Below, piece by piece: positions 43,112 through 52,428 of a stretch of DNA of 64,000 nucleotides; positions within the stretch are counted from its first letter, which is position 1; every line of letters begins with the position of its first letter. Source of the DNA: Oscillospiraceae bacterium (lineage in GTDB: Bacteria > Bacillota > Clostridia > Oscillospirales > Ruminococcaceae); the NCBI GenBank assembly GCA_030539275.1, contig JAUNSK010000017.1:30189-94188 (forward strand), written 5' to 3'. A program made the translations under genes and the position numbers. The notes beneath the pieces were generated by a model, which saw nothing but the letters and a program-made list of their open reading frames with translations, did not search any database and had not been told where the DNA came from.

Positions 43112-44311
43112 ATGAAAATTCTCGTAATCAACGCCGGCAGTTCATCATTAAAGTATCAGCTTATCGATATGAAAGATGAATCAGTAATTGCAAAAGGAAA
43201 CTGTGACCGTATCGGTATCGGAGGTCATATATCTCACAAGACATTTGACGGCCGTACATTTGAAGCGGACTGTGATTTCCCTACTCATACAGAAGCTTTC
43301 CAGAAGCTTGTTGAAACTCTTACAAAGGGTGAAGCTGCAGTTATCGCCGACATGTCAGAAATCTCTGCTGTAGGACACAGAATAGTCCAGGGTGCAGAAG
43401 TATTTTCAAAAACATGCATAGCTACTGATGAAGTTATTGACCAGATAGATGCTCTTGCTGAACTTGCTCCTGTTCACAACCATGCACATGCCCTTGCACT
43501 CAGAGCCTGCAAATCAGTTATCCCTGCAAATGTTAAGCAGGTAGTTGTATTTGATACAGGATTCCATCAGACAATGCCAAGAAAAGCATATATGTTCGGT
43601 GTTCCGTACGAATGCTACAAGGAACTTCATGTCCGTAAATACGGCTTCCACGGTACATCACATCGTTTTGTAACACAGAAGCTTGCAAAGGAACTCGGCA
43701 AGAACGTAGAAGATCTTAAAATTGTTTCATGTCATCTTGGAAACGGTTCATCCATCACTGCTGTTGATGCTGGAAAGTCCGTAGATACAACAATGGGATT
43801 CACACCTCTTGACGGTCTTATCATGGGCACAAGATGCGGTGCGATCGATGCATCAGCCGTAACATTTATACAGGAAAAGCTGAACATGAGTCCTTCTGAA
43901 ACAAGCGAATATCTCAATAAGAAATCCGGTTTCCTCGGAGTATCAGGTATATCAAGCGATAACCGTGATATAACAGCTGCTGTAGAAAATGGCGATGAAA
44001 GAGCAAAACTTACATCTGAAATGCTCAATTACCAGATCAAAAAATACATCGGTGCATTTGCTGCTGCAATGAACGGCGTTGACGCTGTTATCTTCACAGG
44101 CGGTATCGGTGAAAATGCTCCTGAAGTACGTGAAGGTGCCTGCTCAGATCTTGATGTTCTCGGAATCAAGCTTGATACTGAGCTTAACAAGACGATCCGC
44201 GGAAAGCTCTGCAAGATTTCATCAGCTGATTCTAAGGTTCAGGTATGGGTTGTTCCTACTAACGAAGAACTCCTTATCGCACGTGATACACTCGCTCTTG
44301 TTCAGGGCTGA
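43112..44311 (+). CDS. ackA: Acetate kinase
   Basis: The 399-residue ASKHA-family enzyme interconverts acetyl phosphate and acetate, making ATP in fermentation. It starts MKILVINAGSSSLKYQLIDM and has VFDTGFHQTMP, RKYGFHGTSHRFV, HLGNGSSITAV and TGGIGENAPEVRE. The ATG is used because AAAGGA lies upstream and the preceding in-frame TTG abuts it. pta, its usual partner, is not adjacent. Confidence 0.98.
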   Translation: MKILVINAGSSSLKYQLIDMKDESVIAKGNCDRIGIGGHISHKTFDGRTFEADCDFPTHTEAFQKLVETLTKGEAAVIADMSEISAVGHRIVQGAEVFSKTCIATDEVIDQIDALAELAPVHNHAHALALRACKSVIPANVKQVVVFDTGFHQTMPRKAYMFGVPYECYKELHVRKYGFHGTSHRFVTQKLAKELGKNVEDLKIVSCHLGNGSSITAVDAGKSVDTTMGFTPLDGLIMGTRCGAIDASAVTFIQEKLNMSPSETSEYLNKKSGFLGVSGISSDNRDITAAVENGDERAKLTSEMLNYQIKKYIGAFAAAMNGVDAVIFTGGIGENAPEVREGACSDLDVLGIKLDTELNKTIRGKLCKISSADSKVQVWVVPTNEELLIARDTLALVQG

Positions 44312-44394
44312 TAAACAACTGTTCTATTGCAGTTAATCTAACGAATATTATATCATATATATTTATAAAAAACAATAGAAAAATAAAAAACGAC

Positions 44395-44441
44395 AAAAGC
44401 CCTTTATTTCCGCGATGCGTAAATAAAGGGCTTGTTTTTTA
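44395..44441 (+). terminator. Terminator after ackA
   Basis: AAGCCCTTTATTT and AAATAAAGGGCTT form a 13-bp stem followed by GTTTTTT on the plus strand. Confidence 0.92.
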
Positions 44442-44548
44442 TAAAGTTTATGCATTTTCATATTTTATTTGACATTTGTTTGAATTTAAATTACAATATT
44501 ATGTAATTAGCTTGCATGAAATATAATATAACAAAAGGAGAAAAAAAT

Positions 44549-46612
44549 ATGAGAATATCATTTAAAAAAACAGTCAGCTTTATAACGGCTGTAACTCTGG
44601 CCGGTTCGTCTCAGTTCGGATTATTTAATAACGAATTGAAAACAGCACAGTCTGATACAGTATCAGCAGATGAACTCATTTCAACTGGAACATTCGGATC
44701 AAAGTGCTCTGTCATCGGTCATGACAACAGTTACTGGCTGTACTACACGATCTTATCAACAACAGAAAAGACTGTTGCTATCAGCGGCTGCGTAACTTCT
44801 AAAGAAAATACAACTGTCTGTATTCCTGAAACCATCCGGCATTATTCCGGCGAGGAATACAAAGTAACCGGGATAGCAGACTATACTTTTTATCAGCAGA
44901 CAAATATTAAAAATGTTACGGGAATGAAGTGGGTCACAAAAATAGGCTGTAATGCATTTGGACGCTGTTGTTCACTTGAAAAGATTGAGCAGGATTCTTA
45001 TGTCGAGCGTGCCACTAAAATAAACATGGCCGAAATCGGCAGCAGAGCGTTCTATGGCTGTACAAATCTTGACTGTTGTTTCCTGAACTGCCAGAATAAT
45101 ATCTCCAGAATCGGAGAAGAAGCGTTTTGCTATACCGGAGAAATCAGCGCCGTATTACTTACGAATATACAGCAGCTGGGTGTGTCATGTTTTGCAAACA
45201 GCAAGATAAAAAAAGTGCATATCGGAACTCAGGTTTCTGAAGTCCCGGCGTACTGTTTTTCAGACTGTTCGCAGCTGTCAAAAGTCTTATTTATTGGATC
45301 GGCAAATAAAAAAATGACCGCAATAGGAGAACGCGCTTTTGCAGCCTGTCCATTCAGTACTATTGAACTGCCGAACAGCATATTGACAATAGGCAAAGAC
45401 GCATTCTGCGAATGCAGGCAGCTTGAAAAAGCAGCAATTCCGGACAGCGTGACAACAATCAACAGCGGTGCTTTCAAAAACTGCTCAAATCTCTGTGTTA
45501 CTTCACAAGGTTTTCGTGACTGCTGGTACTCATCATTATTCAATCAGGAAATTGATATTGGAGACGAGGCATTTTACGGTACAGCCCTTCCATCAGTATA
45601 TTTTAAAAATAAAGCATCAGTCGGCATAAATGCTTTTGCAGGATGTGACAAAATGAGGGGTGCTGTCATTTCAAATAAGGATTCACAGATACAAAGCAAA
45701 GCCTTTGGATTTACTGATACATTGCAAAAGCGTGACGGCTTCCTGCTCACCGGATCAAAAAAAGCCAGGACTTATGCACAGGATAACGGGTTTAATTATG
45801 CAAGTGACATTGATCCTGTGGACTTCACTCCATATGTCTGGGGAACAGCAAATAAAAAAGAGAGTCACGGAGTCAGGTCCGATAATAACTCTGAGTACTA
45901 TTATTATCTTAATGATGATCATGTCAGTGACCTGAGTAAGTATTTGTCTCAGCCAAAAGCTTTTAACTCAGAGCCATATGAAGGTGTATGTACAGGACTT
46001 GCTGCTTTGTCAGTACTGCAGTATATGGGACAGTATAATGTATTTGATAACGTTCCTGCCATGTTAAAAGACGGTTTACCGGTTACAGCTCTTTCACAGG
46101 TCAGCGCGACAAATATAACCTACAGTCTACGTTCTCTGGTTACATACTACTGGGCAGCTGCAAACAGTATCTATGCAAAGTACAATACGATATGGAACAA
46201 TAAAACGCCAAACAAGGGCAATTATATAAAAGAATTATTTGAATACTGCAGACTGATCAATACCGGCATTTATCCGCCTATGGTATTCTGCAACACCGTT
46301 GATGGTGCAGGCTCACACGCTATGGTCGCGGTCGGAGCACAATGGAAACGTGAAGCATATACACCGGAAAATCAAAAATACTGGTCACACACAGTTGACG
46401 GTGTTACAACACAATTTGATGCAAGAATTATTCTGTATGATGATGGTTTTACAGAAATAAGTGATTATAACTGCCTGTATATTAACACTTATACAGGAGA
46501 TTTCTGCAGAGAACAGAGATACTATAAATCAGGAGATAAAAGCAATACTTCTTTAGAGGTAATTCCTTATTACCTGATCCAGTCCATTACAGAACCTACA
46601 CCAGTTCATTAA
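44549..46612 (+). CDS. Secreted BspA-type LRR protein with cysteine-protease-like C-terminal domain
   Basis: The 687-residue protein has an N-terminal signal peptide (MRISFKKTVSFITAVTLAG). A run of LRR_5/BspA-type repeats follows to about residue 420 (IGSRAFYGCTNL, IGERAFAACPF, IGKDAFCECRQLEKAAIP). The C-terminal domain contains EGVCTGLAALSVLQY (Cys near 480) and GSHAMVAVGAQW (His near 590), then RIILYDDGF, an order like papain-fold or C39-like peptidases. Secreted LRR-protease fusions are common in Ruminococcus. No dockerin or sortase motif is seen. AAAAGGAG lies 8 bases before the ATG used. Catalytic activity is inferred from motif order only. Confidence 0.8.
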   Translation: MRISFKKTVSFITAVTLAGSSQFGLFNNELKTAQSDTVSADELISTGTFGSKCSVIGHDNSYWLYYTILSTTEKTVAISGCVTSKENTTVCIPETIRHYSGEEYKVTGIADYTFYQQTNIKNVTGMKWVTKIGCNAFGRCCSLEKIEQDSYVERATKINMAEIGSRAFYGCTNLDCCFLNCQNNISRIGEEAFCYTGEISAVLLTNIQQLGVSCFANSKIKKVHIGTQVSEVPAYCFSDCSQLSKVLFIGSANKKMTAIGERAFAACPFSTIELPNSILTIGKDAFCECRQLEKAAIPDSVTTINSGAFKNCSNLCVTSQGFRDCWYSSLFNQEIDIGDEAFYGTALPSVYFKNKASVGINAFAGCDKMRGAVISNKDSQIQSKAFGFTDTLQKRDGFLLTGSKKARTYAQDNGFNYASDIDPVDFTPYVWGTANKKESHGVRSDNNSEYYYYLNDDHVSDLSKYLSQPKAFNSEPYEGVCTGLAALSVLQYMGQYNVFDNVPAMLKDGLPVTALSQVSATNITYSLRSLVTYYWAAANSIYAKYNTIWNNKTPNKGNYIKELFEYCRLINTGIYPPMVFCNTVDGAGSHAMVAVGAQWKREAYTPENQKYWSHTVDGVTTQFDARIILYDDGFTEISDYNCLYINTYTGDFCREQRYYKSGDKSNTSLEVIPYYLIQSITEPTPVH

Positions 46613-46621
46613 AACATAAGA

Positions 46622-46662
46622 CAAACCCCGCAGCATAAAAATTATTGCTGCGGGGTTTTATA
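46622..46662. terminator. Bidirectional terminator between the LRR gene and the RHH gene
   Basis: AAACCCCGCAGCA and TGCTGCGGGGTTT form a 13-bp GC-rich stem with an AT-rich loop. It lies between convergent genes. Confidence 0.93.
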
Positions 46663-46665
46663 TAT

Positions 46666-46848
46666 CTATTTATCAGTCTCGTTTTGTTTCTCCTGCTTTT
46701 TTCTTTTTCTTACACACTCTGTGAGCAAATATTCTATCTGTCCGTTTACACTTCGGAATTCGTCTTCTGCCCATGCAGCCAGGTCATTGTACAGTGATGA
46801 AGAAAGGCGCAGAGGAACCTGCTTTTTATCTTTATTGTCAGCTGCCAT
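46666..46848 (-). CDS. Small Arc/RHH-type DNA-binding protein
   Basis: The 60-residue protein has [22 protein letters not shown] followed by [19 protein letters not shown]. This fits a ribbon-helix-helix fold: one strand with alternating residues, then two helices. It lies 39 bases after the SPFH gene with TGGAGGA before the ATG. It probably regulates its own operon, whose promoter carries two TGATATCA sites at the expected position; that is inference. No toxin-like partner is present. Confidence 0.82.
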   Translation of the reverse strand: MAADNKDKKQVPLRLSSSLYNDLAAWAEDEFRSVNGQIEYLLTECVRKRKKQEKQNETDK

Positions 46849-46887
46849 TTTAATTCCTCCAGTCCCAGGTTCAGTAGTGCATTGTTC

Positions 46888-47865
46888 TTAATAAATACTG
46901 CCGCTGTTTACAATAGGCTGTGCATCCTTGTTTCCGCAGAGAACGACTAGAAGATTGCTTACCATAGCAGCCTTTCTTTCCTCATCAAGCTCGCAGATCT
47001 GGTTTTCATTAAGTTTATTGAGAGCCATTTCGACCATACCTACGGCACCGTCAACTATTTTCTGTCTTGCTTCTATAATTGCACTTGCCTGCTGTCTCTG
47101 AAGCATTGCAGCTGCGATCTCAGGAGCATATGCGAGATGTGTGATCCTTGCTTCCATGATCTCAATTCCTGCGATATCGACACGTTTCTGAAGTTCTCTT
47201 TTCAGGTGTTCGGCAACCTCCTGGGACGATCCCCGCAATGATGCTTCATCGCCGTTTCCGGATACATCATACGGGTACTGTCTTACAACATCCCTGAGTG
47301 CTGAATCAGCCTGGGTTGAAATAAAATCCTTGTAGTTGTCTACATTAAAAACTGCCTTTGCTGTATTTATGACCTTCCATATAACTATAATGCCGACCTC
47401 TATCGGGTTGCCCATTTCATCATTTATCTTCTGCTTGGAGTTTACAAGTGATGTTGCCTTAAGAGATACCTTCTTTGAAACTGAAGGTACATTCTGTGAT
47501 GACGAACTGAGCTTGCCGTTTTCTGAAACAGAAGGTATATTCATGAGGCTTACTGTCGGATTAACCGCTATACTGAATGGATTTACGTAGAAAAATCCTT
47601 CTTTCTTGAGTGTTCCGGTATATTTTCCGAACAGTGTCAGCACAAGTGCTTCGTTTGGTCTTATTACCTTCAGTCCCATAAACGGGATCCAGCCCAGGCA
47701 CAGATATAATATTCCGATGATCATAAAGAACGGACTGTCCATTGCACCGTATATTGTAAGAAACAGTGATCCGATATACAGGATGATGAACAGCATAAGC
47801 ATTGCCATACCGTTTGAAGCTTTTATCTCTTTTTCTTCATATTCTTTCTTTTTGTTGTCTGTCAT
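46888..47865 (-). CDS. SPFH (band 7/prohibitin) domain membrane protein
   Basis: The 325-residue protein has two adjacent N-terminal membrane helices (MLMLFIILYIGSLFLTIYG and MIIGILYLCLGWIPFMGL), then an SPFH domain with EALVLTLFGKYTGTL, PIEVGIIVIWKV and AALRDVVRQYP-like ADSALRDVVRQYP. A helical region follows (ILMEARITHLAYAPEIA as IEIMEARITHLAYAPEI). SPFH proteins form ring-like membrane scaffolds that organise proteases or lipid domains. TGGAGGGG precedes the ATG. It is transcribed with the RHH gene from a consensus promoter. Confidence 0.9.
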   Translation of the reverse strand: MTDNKKKEYEEKEIKASNGMAMLMLFIILYIGSLFLTIYGAMDSPFFMIIGILYLCLGWIPFMGLKVIRPNEALVLTLFGKYTGTLKKEGFFYVNPFSIAVNPTVSLMNIPSVSENGKLSSSSQNVPSVSKKVSLKATSLVNSKQKINDEMGNPIEVGIIVIWKVINTAKAVFNVDNYKDFISTQADSALRDVVRQYPYDVSGNGDEASLRGSSQEVAEHLKRELQKRVDIAGIEIMEARITHLAYAPEIAAAMLQRQQASAIIEARQKIVDGAVGMVEMALNKLNENQICELDEERKAAMVSNLLVVLCGNKDAQPIVNSGSIY

Positions 47866-47903
47866 AAAAACCCCTCCAATGTAGTTCCAGTAGTTTTATA
47901 AAT

Positions 47904-47922
47904 TGATATCAATCTGATATCA
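47904..47922 (-). promoter_or_regulatory. Paired TGATATCA sites (candidate operator)
   Basis: Two identical 8-bp palindromes are separated by 3 bases, so their centres are 11 bases apart, about one helical turn. They begin 2 bases downstream of the SPFH -10 box. This arrangement suits cooperative binding of RHH dimers and blocking of transcription start. Confidence 0.6.
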
Positions 47923-47924
47923 TT

Positions 47925-47953
47925 ATTATATATCATGGATATTAATTTGTCAA
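47925..47953 (-). promoter_or_regulatory. Consensus sigma-A promoter of the SPFH-RHH unit
   Basis: TTGACA and TATAAT with a 17-base spacer on the minus strand, a perfect match. It sits against the 3' end of the preceding PH-domain gene. Confidence 0.9.
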
Positions 47954-47958
47954 TAGGA

Positions 47959-49203
47959 TCAATAAAATTTTCCTGATCTGACCGTCATATAATGTCCTGA
48001 ATTTTTCAGATACAGACCTGCATTGTACATCTTTCTCATCCGCTGGACAGGGTTTGATAAAATTCTGACTTTTTTTATACTCCTGTTATTGAAGAAGACA
48101 GTATAAAAATTGTAGATACTGCTGTATGATATACTCTCACTGCCTATTCCGGATTCCCGGAATGATGTTATATCAGAAATAAGCAGCCATCCCGCAGGTA
48201 TCAGCAGAAGCACTGCCCAGACTACAACTATCTGATAGTCGTTTTGAGTAAATACTCCAAGGAGAAGCATAAGAACAACCGACTTCCATATATACGCAAA
48301 GATACTCCTTGGCCTGAAATATCTCGATGTCGGAACTTTACCTACACGGATCAGAGGCATAAGCAGCTGTCTGTGCCCTCTTATACTGGCATACATACTT
48401 GCATATCCCGCCATATTGCTGACAAGTCCGTTCACATTTTCAAAAAATATAAAGTCCTCCTCCTTAAATATCGCCTTTTTTCTGAAGATGAGACCTGACG
48501 TTACAATATATGTGCTTTTTACCCGGTGTACCTTGAAATTTATATGAATAAGCATATTTCTTATGAAAGACAGCACCCAGCATAATGCAAAGATCGAAAC
48601 TGCGACAGACGGAGAAAAGCCAAAGTATCCAAGTGCTTCAGATAATGTAAGCGTACCTGTATGATAAATAAGAACAGCGATGTATGAAAATCCTGAAAAG
48701 GCATTTGAAAAGAAAAGGGAGTACCTGAAAATACTTTTCCAGTTTGATCTGTATATCAGCTGCGAGTTTTTTATCGTCATATCGAACTCCGCCAGATCCT
48801 TTCTCCTGATGACAAACTTTACTGCTTTTTTTCCGTGTCTGCCGGGCATGTCCGCCCTCAGTGATACTGCACCGGCTATCCTGTAGAAAATACCGCTCTC
48901 AAGTGTTATACATGATATATAATCATCACATATCACGGATCTGCGCCTTATAAATACTCCTTCGGCAAATATGATCTTATTGCCCTGAGTTATTATATAA
49001 GTACAGTACCATCTTACTATACCTGCGCCGAGTATAAGAAGTATCATGACAATATCCGGCCATGCCCAGCGCATCCATGACAAGATGCCGTCTATGTCCG
49101 GCTTTATATTTCGGAGGCTTCTGATAACAGGGATTATCAGAAGCCACAGATTTCTGAAAAAATATGTCACTGCCCTGATCTTGTGCTGCCGGTACTTTAC
49201 CAT
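47959..49203 (-). CDS. Membrane protein with bacterial PH domains (YdbT-like)
   Basis: The 414-residue protein alternates pairs of membrane helices with bPH2-type domains. TYIITQGNKIIFAEGVFIRRRSVI and STYIVTSGLIFRKKAIF are two such domain starts, and a third degenerate one lies near the C-terminus. This matches YdbT, which works with the smaller YdbS. The molecular function is not known; in Bacillus ydbST affects sensitivity to some bacteriocins. It overlaps the upstream small PH gene by 7 bases. Confidence 0.82.
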   Translation of the reverse strand: MVKYRQHKIRAVTYFFRNLWLLIIPVIRSLRNIKPDIDGILSWMRWAWPDIVMILLILGAGIVRWYCTYIITQGNKIIFAEGVFIRRRSVICDDYISCITLESGIFYRIAGAVSLRADMPGRHGKKAVKFVIRRKDLAEFDMTIKNSQLIYRSNWKSIFRYSLFFSNAFSGFSYIAVLIYHTGTLTLSEALGYFGFSPSVAVSIFALCWVLSFIRNMLIHINFKVHRVKSTYIVTSGLIFRKKAIFKEEDFIFFENVNGLVSNMAGYASMYASIRGHRQLLMPLIRVGKVPTSRYFRPRSIFAYIWKSVVLMLLLGVFTQNDYQIVVVWAVLLLIPAGWLLISDITSFRESGIGSESISYSSIYNFYTVFFNNRSIKKVRILSNPVQRMRKMYNAGLYLKNSGHYMTVRSGKFY

Positions 49204-49607
49204 GACACAACCCTCCCTGAGATATATTCTGCAAAATCCTTATCTGCAAAAAATACTATCATTTTTGCGGACTCAGCATTGAGAACACATATCCGGAACG
49301 TCAGCACACTGATTATCTTGACGTATCTCAGATCACTCAGATTGATGGCTGTCACTCTCCTGAATATCCATCCGCTCCGGCACAGACACATATTATTTTT
49401 TATCTGTGTGCTGTAGCTGAGTAAATTCATCGGAATAATCACGAACGGTACTATATAAGTACATAAAAAGAATAGAAAGGGTATCAGGGACATATTTATT
49501 GGTAATAAACCGTTCAACAGCCTGAATATATTGCCGGCAGACTTTAGTATTAAAAATGTGAGAACTGAAAAGGCAGCTATATACAGCTTTTGCACGCGAC
49601 AAATCAT
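49197..49607 (-). CDS. Small membrane protein with a PH domain (YdbS-like)
   Basis: The 136-residue protein has two membrane helices (AAFSVLTFLILKSAG and IPFLFFLCTYIVPFVIIPMNLL). A C-terminal bPH2-like part follows (NNMCLCRSGWIFRRVTAINLSDLRYVKI). Pairing with the larger multi-PH gene directly downstream supports a YdbS/YdbT-type complex. CCGGAG precedes the ATG. It is divergent from the AGCS symporter with only 42 bases between. Confidence 0.75.
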   Translation of the reverse strand: MICRVQKLYIAAFSVLTFLILKSAGNIFRLLNGLLPINMSLIPFLFFLCTYIVPFVIIPMNLLSYSTQIKNNMCLCRSGWIFRRVTAINLSDLRYVKIISVLTFRICVLNAESAKMIVFFADKDFAEYISGRVVSW

Positions 49608-49649
49608 ATTATCTCTCCGGACTAATATTTTTTTTGGGGGTAAAAAATA

Positions 49650-50975
49650 ATGCTTGATAAAATAAGCAGTTACGTATGGAGCAGCTGGATGCTCGGATTC
49701 ATTCTGTGCTTTGGTATCTACATTTCCGTAAGATCTGGTTTTTTTCAGATCACTGGTTTTCGTACTATTTTCAAAAGCACATTCGGATCACTTCTGCAAA
49801 AAAAGGATAACAGACAAAGCAAGGATATAAGTCAGTTCAGAGTGTTCTGCACAACACTTGCGGCTACTATGGGAACCGGTAATATAGTCGGAGTCGCATC
49901 TGCCATAATTCTCGGAGGAGCCGGTGCAGTTTTCTGGATGTGGATCTCAGCTTTCATAGGAATGATGGTCGTTTATGCAGAAAATTATTACGGTAACGTT
50001 CACCGGACACGTGACCGTGACGGCACCTGGTGCGGTGGTGCAATGAACTACATAAAAGCCGCATTTTCAAACCGGACTGTTCCTGCGGTCTATGCCTGTC
50101 TGTGTGTTGCTGCTGCATTCGGCATGGGAAATATGGTACAGACAAACTCCATATCATCGTCCATTACATCCCAGTTCAGAGCAGATCCGCTTATAATCGG
50201 AGCTGTCGCTGCTTTTATCTGCGGTCTTGCGATAATCGGCGGGATAAAACGGATATCTGCCATGACCAGTGTTATAATACCTGTGATATCTGTTTTTTAT
50301 ATTAGTGCATCATTAATTATTGTTATAAAGAATGCCGGCATTATTCCGGATATTTTTAAAAAAATATTCACAGAGGCATTCGGTATCCAGGCTGTCTCAG
50401 GCGGTATCTGCGGTGCAGTTATAAAAAGTGCTGTTTCTACAGGACTCAGACGCGGAATCTTTTCAAACGAAGCAGGTCTCGGTACCTCCGCCATGATACA
50501 TACCTCAGGCGAATCCTCAGATCCCCGTATTCAGGGTATGTGGGGAATTGCAGAGGTTTTCTGTGATACTATTATATGCTGCACAGCAACAGCACTTGTA
50601 ATACTCAGCTATATCTGCAGAGGCGGAAATATGGACAGTGATGCCGCAGTTCTTGTGATCAGTTCCTTTGGTTCACAGTTCGGAAAGCTTACCGGGATAT
50701 TTATATGCATATCAGTTTCTGTTTTTGCATTTGCAACACTCATCGGATGGTCTCACTGCGGTGAAAGTGCTTTCAGATACCTGTCACGGGGAAAGTACAT
50801 CTATCTGTACCGTTTTTTCTACTGTCTTGCAGCGGCAGCAGGAGCGGTCCTGAAGCTCTCTACTGTCTGGACGCTTTCAGATATATTCAACGGACTGATG
50901 ATCATTCCGAATATCTGTGCACTGTTTGTTCTGAGTCTGAAAGAACCGTTTACATGTCCCTGCAAAAAGCACTGA
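49650..50975 (+). CDS. AGCS-family sodium:alanine/glycine symporter
   Basis: The 441-residue protein has about eleven membrane helices and the AGCS blocks TTLAATMGTGNIVGVASAI, GAVFWMWISAFIGMMVVYAE, GLRRGIFSNEAGLGTSAMIH and YAENYYG. It takes up small neutral amino acids with sodium. GGGGG precedes the ATG. No terminator was found before the next gene, so read-through is possible. Confidence 0.94.
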   Translation: MLDKISSYVWSSWMLGFILCFGIYISVRSGFFQITGFRTIFKSTFGSLLQKKDNRQSKDISQFRVFCTTLAATMGTGNIVGVASAIILGGAGAVFWMWISAFIGMMVVYAENYYGNVHRTRDRDGTWCGGAMNYIKAAFSNRTVPAVYACLCVAAAFGMGNMVQTNSISSSITSQFRADPLIIGAVAAFICGLAIIGGIKRISAMTSVIIPVISVFYISASLIIVIKNAGIIPDIFKKIFTEAFGIQAVSGGICGAVIKSAVSTGLRRGIFSNEAGLGTSAMIHTSGESSDPRIQGMWGIAEVFCDTIICCTATALVILSYICRGGNMDSDAAVLVISSFGSQFGKLTGIFICISVSVFAFATLIGWSHCGESAFRYLSRGKYIYLYRFFYCLAAAAGAVLKLSTVWTLSDIFNGLMIIPNICALFVLSLKEPFTCPCKKH

Positions 50976-51059
50976 CTGAATATCAGCCTTTAAAAATGTC
51001 AACAATAAAACTACCAAACAGCTTACAGCTGAAATTTTATTGTTGGGACGTGATTGTTT

Positions 51060-52217
51060 ATGGCACTGATTATTAATGATGACGGCATCTATGACAGTGA
51101 GACCTTTTCTTTGTCATGTACGGACTCAATGCTTGCAGGGAACTGTGTCGGTTCTCTTTTTCATGATATAGCGGCTGGATACGACACAGCAGAGCCTCCG
51201 GCAGCATTTTACTCTATGTGTGCAGGCATCCTGTCTTCCGGCAGCGGAATATGGAACCTCGGCAGATGTACGCAGGCTCAGCTCAGATATGCCGTACAGA
51301 CAGCGAAGCTTGATGCCGCTATGTATATCGAATCTTCATATGGTTCTTCAAAGGTAATCGTATATTCTAAATCAGGTTTCAGTCTTAATACATCTGAGGA
51401 AAAAACTATCAGTGAACTTCTGCACAGCAGAAATATGATCACAGGCGAAAAAGAAGGAACAATGACAGACGCTCAGACGCTCAAAAGCATCTACCGCTCT
51501 GAAATAAAAGCCGCATGTCCTTCCCTGCCTGAAGATACAGAAATAAAGATCAATTCCTCAAATGCATCTATTAAAACATTCTTAAGCGACCTTATTTCAG
51601 ACAGAAGTCCGGATACGCAAAGCCGCAAAAATCTGATTTTTCAGATATCAGGTGACGGCCTTCGTGCATCAGCGTATTCATTTGAAACAGGATTTGTATT
51701 TTACGAGAGGCTTATACTGCTGTGCTGCATGGATGAGTTTGAAAAGGGCAATGATATTCCACTGCCCTATGATTTTCCGGTAATTGCAGATGCGATAGCT
51801 GATAAACACCACAGAAAAGTCTACAGATATGATCCCTGCTCCGATAATCCGTCTGAGTTATCTAAGAAAAACATTTCTGCAGAATTTTCTTTTCTTAACG
51901 ACGCAGCCGCTCTTATCATGAAAATACTCACTGTCATGAATGAAAAGAAGATGTCTTTCTTTGAACTGATGTCCAGAATTCCTCTGTTCACAACTACTGT
52001 AAAATATATAAGCATTGACAACAACCATACCGAATCGATCGAAAAAGTCAGAAACAATGCACAGAAAAATGTCTGCTACAGCGATGACAACGGCCGTATC
52101 ATAGCAAAAAACTCCAAGAGCGGCAAAAGTCTTATCCTGTATGCAGAAAGTTATCGTGAAGAAACAGCTGATGAACTGTGCAGGACATGGATGATGAACT
52201 CTGATATTCGTCCGTAA
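51060..52217 (+). CDS. Degenerate phosphohexomutase (PGM/PMM) homologue
   Basis: The 385-residue protein follows the order of alpha-D-phosphohexomutases with the catalytic elements lost. CAGILSSGSGIWNLGRCTQAQLRYAV matches the region before the phosphoserine loop, but TASHNP is replaced by IESSYGSS. The metal loop DGDGDR is replaced by ISGDGLRA in FQISGDGLRA. FLNDAAALIMKILTVMNEKKMS matches the DG-containing helix region, and the phosphate-binding RPSGTEP is replaced by NSKSGKSLILYAESY. Activity as a mutase is unlikely; a binding or regulatory role is possible. The start is an ATG two codons after a TTG. Confidence 0.68.
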   Translation: MALIINDDGIYDSETFSLSCTDSMLAGNCVGSLFHDIAAGYDTAEPPAAFYSMCAGILSSGSGIWNLGRCTQAQLRYAVQTAKLDAAMYIESSYGSSKVIVYSKSGFSLNTSEEKTISELLHSRNMITGEKEGTMTDAQTLKSIYRSEIKAACPSLPEDTEIKINSSNASIKTFLSDLISDRSPDTQSRKNLIFQISGDGLRASAYSFETGFVFYERLILLCCMDEFEKGNDIPLPYDFPVIADAIADKHHRKVYRYDPCSDNPSELSKKNISAEFSFLNDAAALIMKILTVMNEKKMSFFELMSRIPLFTTTVKYISIDNNHTESIEKVRNNAQKNVCYSDDNGRIIAKNSKSGKSLILYAESYREETADELCRTWMMNSDIRP

Positions 52218-52301
52218 AATATATGGGAACCGTTAAATGATATCTGTAACAGATTATATATAACATACATTATATGCACATATTATATGATCCTTTTTGA
52301 C

Positions 52302-52330
52302 TTGACAGATAATTGTATGTGTAATATAAT
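52302..52330 (+). promoter_or_regulatory. Consensus sigma-A promoter of rnjA
   Basis: TTGACA and TATAAT with a 17-base spacer, about 100 bases before the rnjA start. Confidence 0.9.
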
Positions 52331-52428
52331 TAGTGTGTATATTTATGTTCGGATATCATACATAACTGTTGCTTAAACACTATATCTATTATATCTAACA
52401 GAATAAAAATAAATAAGGAGGTTTTTAA

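Noticed and set aside
44312-44548. Riboswitch upstream of the LRR gene
   Set aside because: The gap contains the ackA terminator and AT-rich sequence but no recognisable aptamer pattern.
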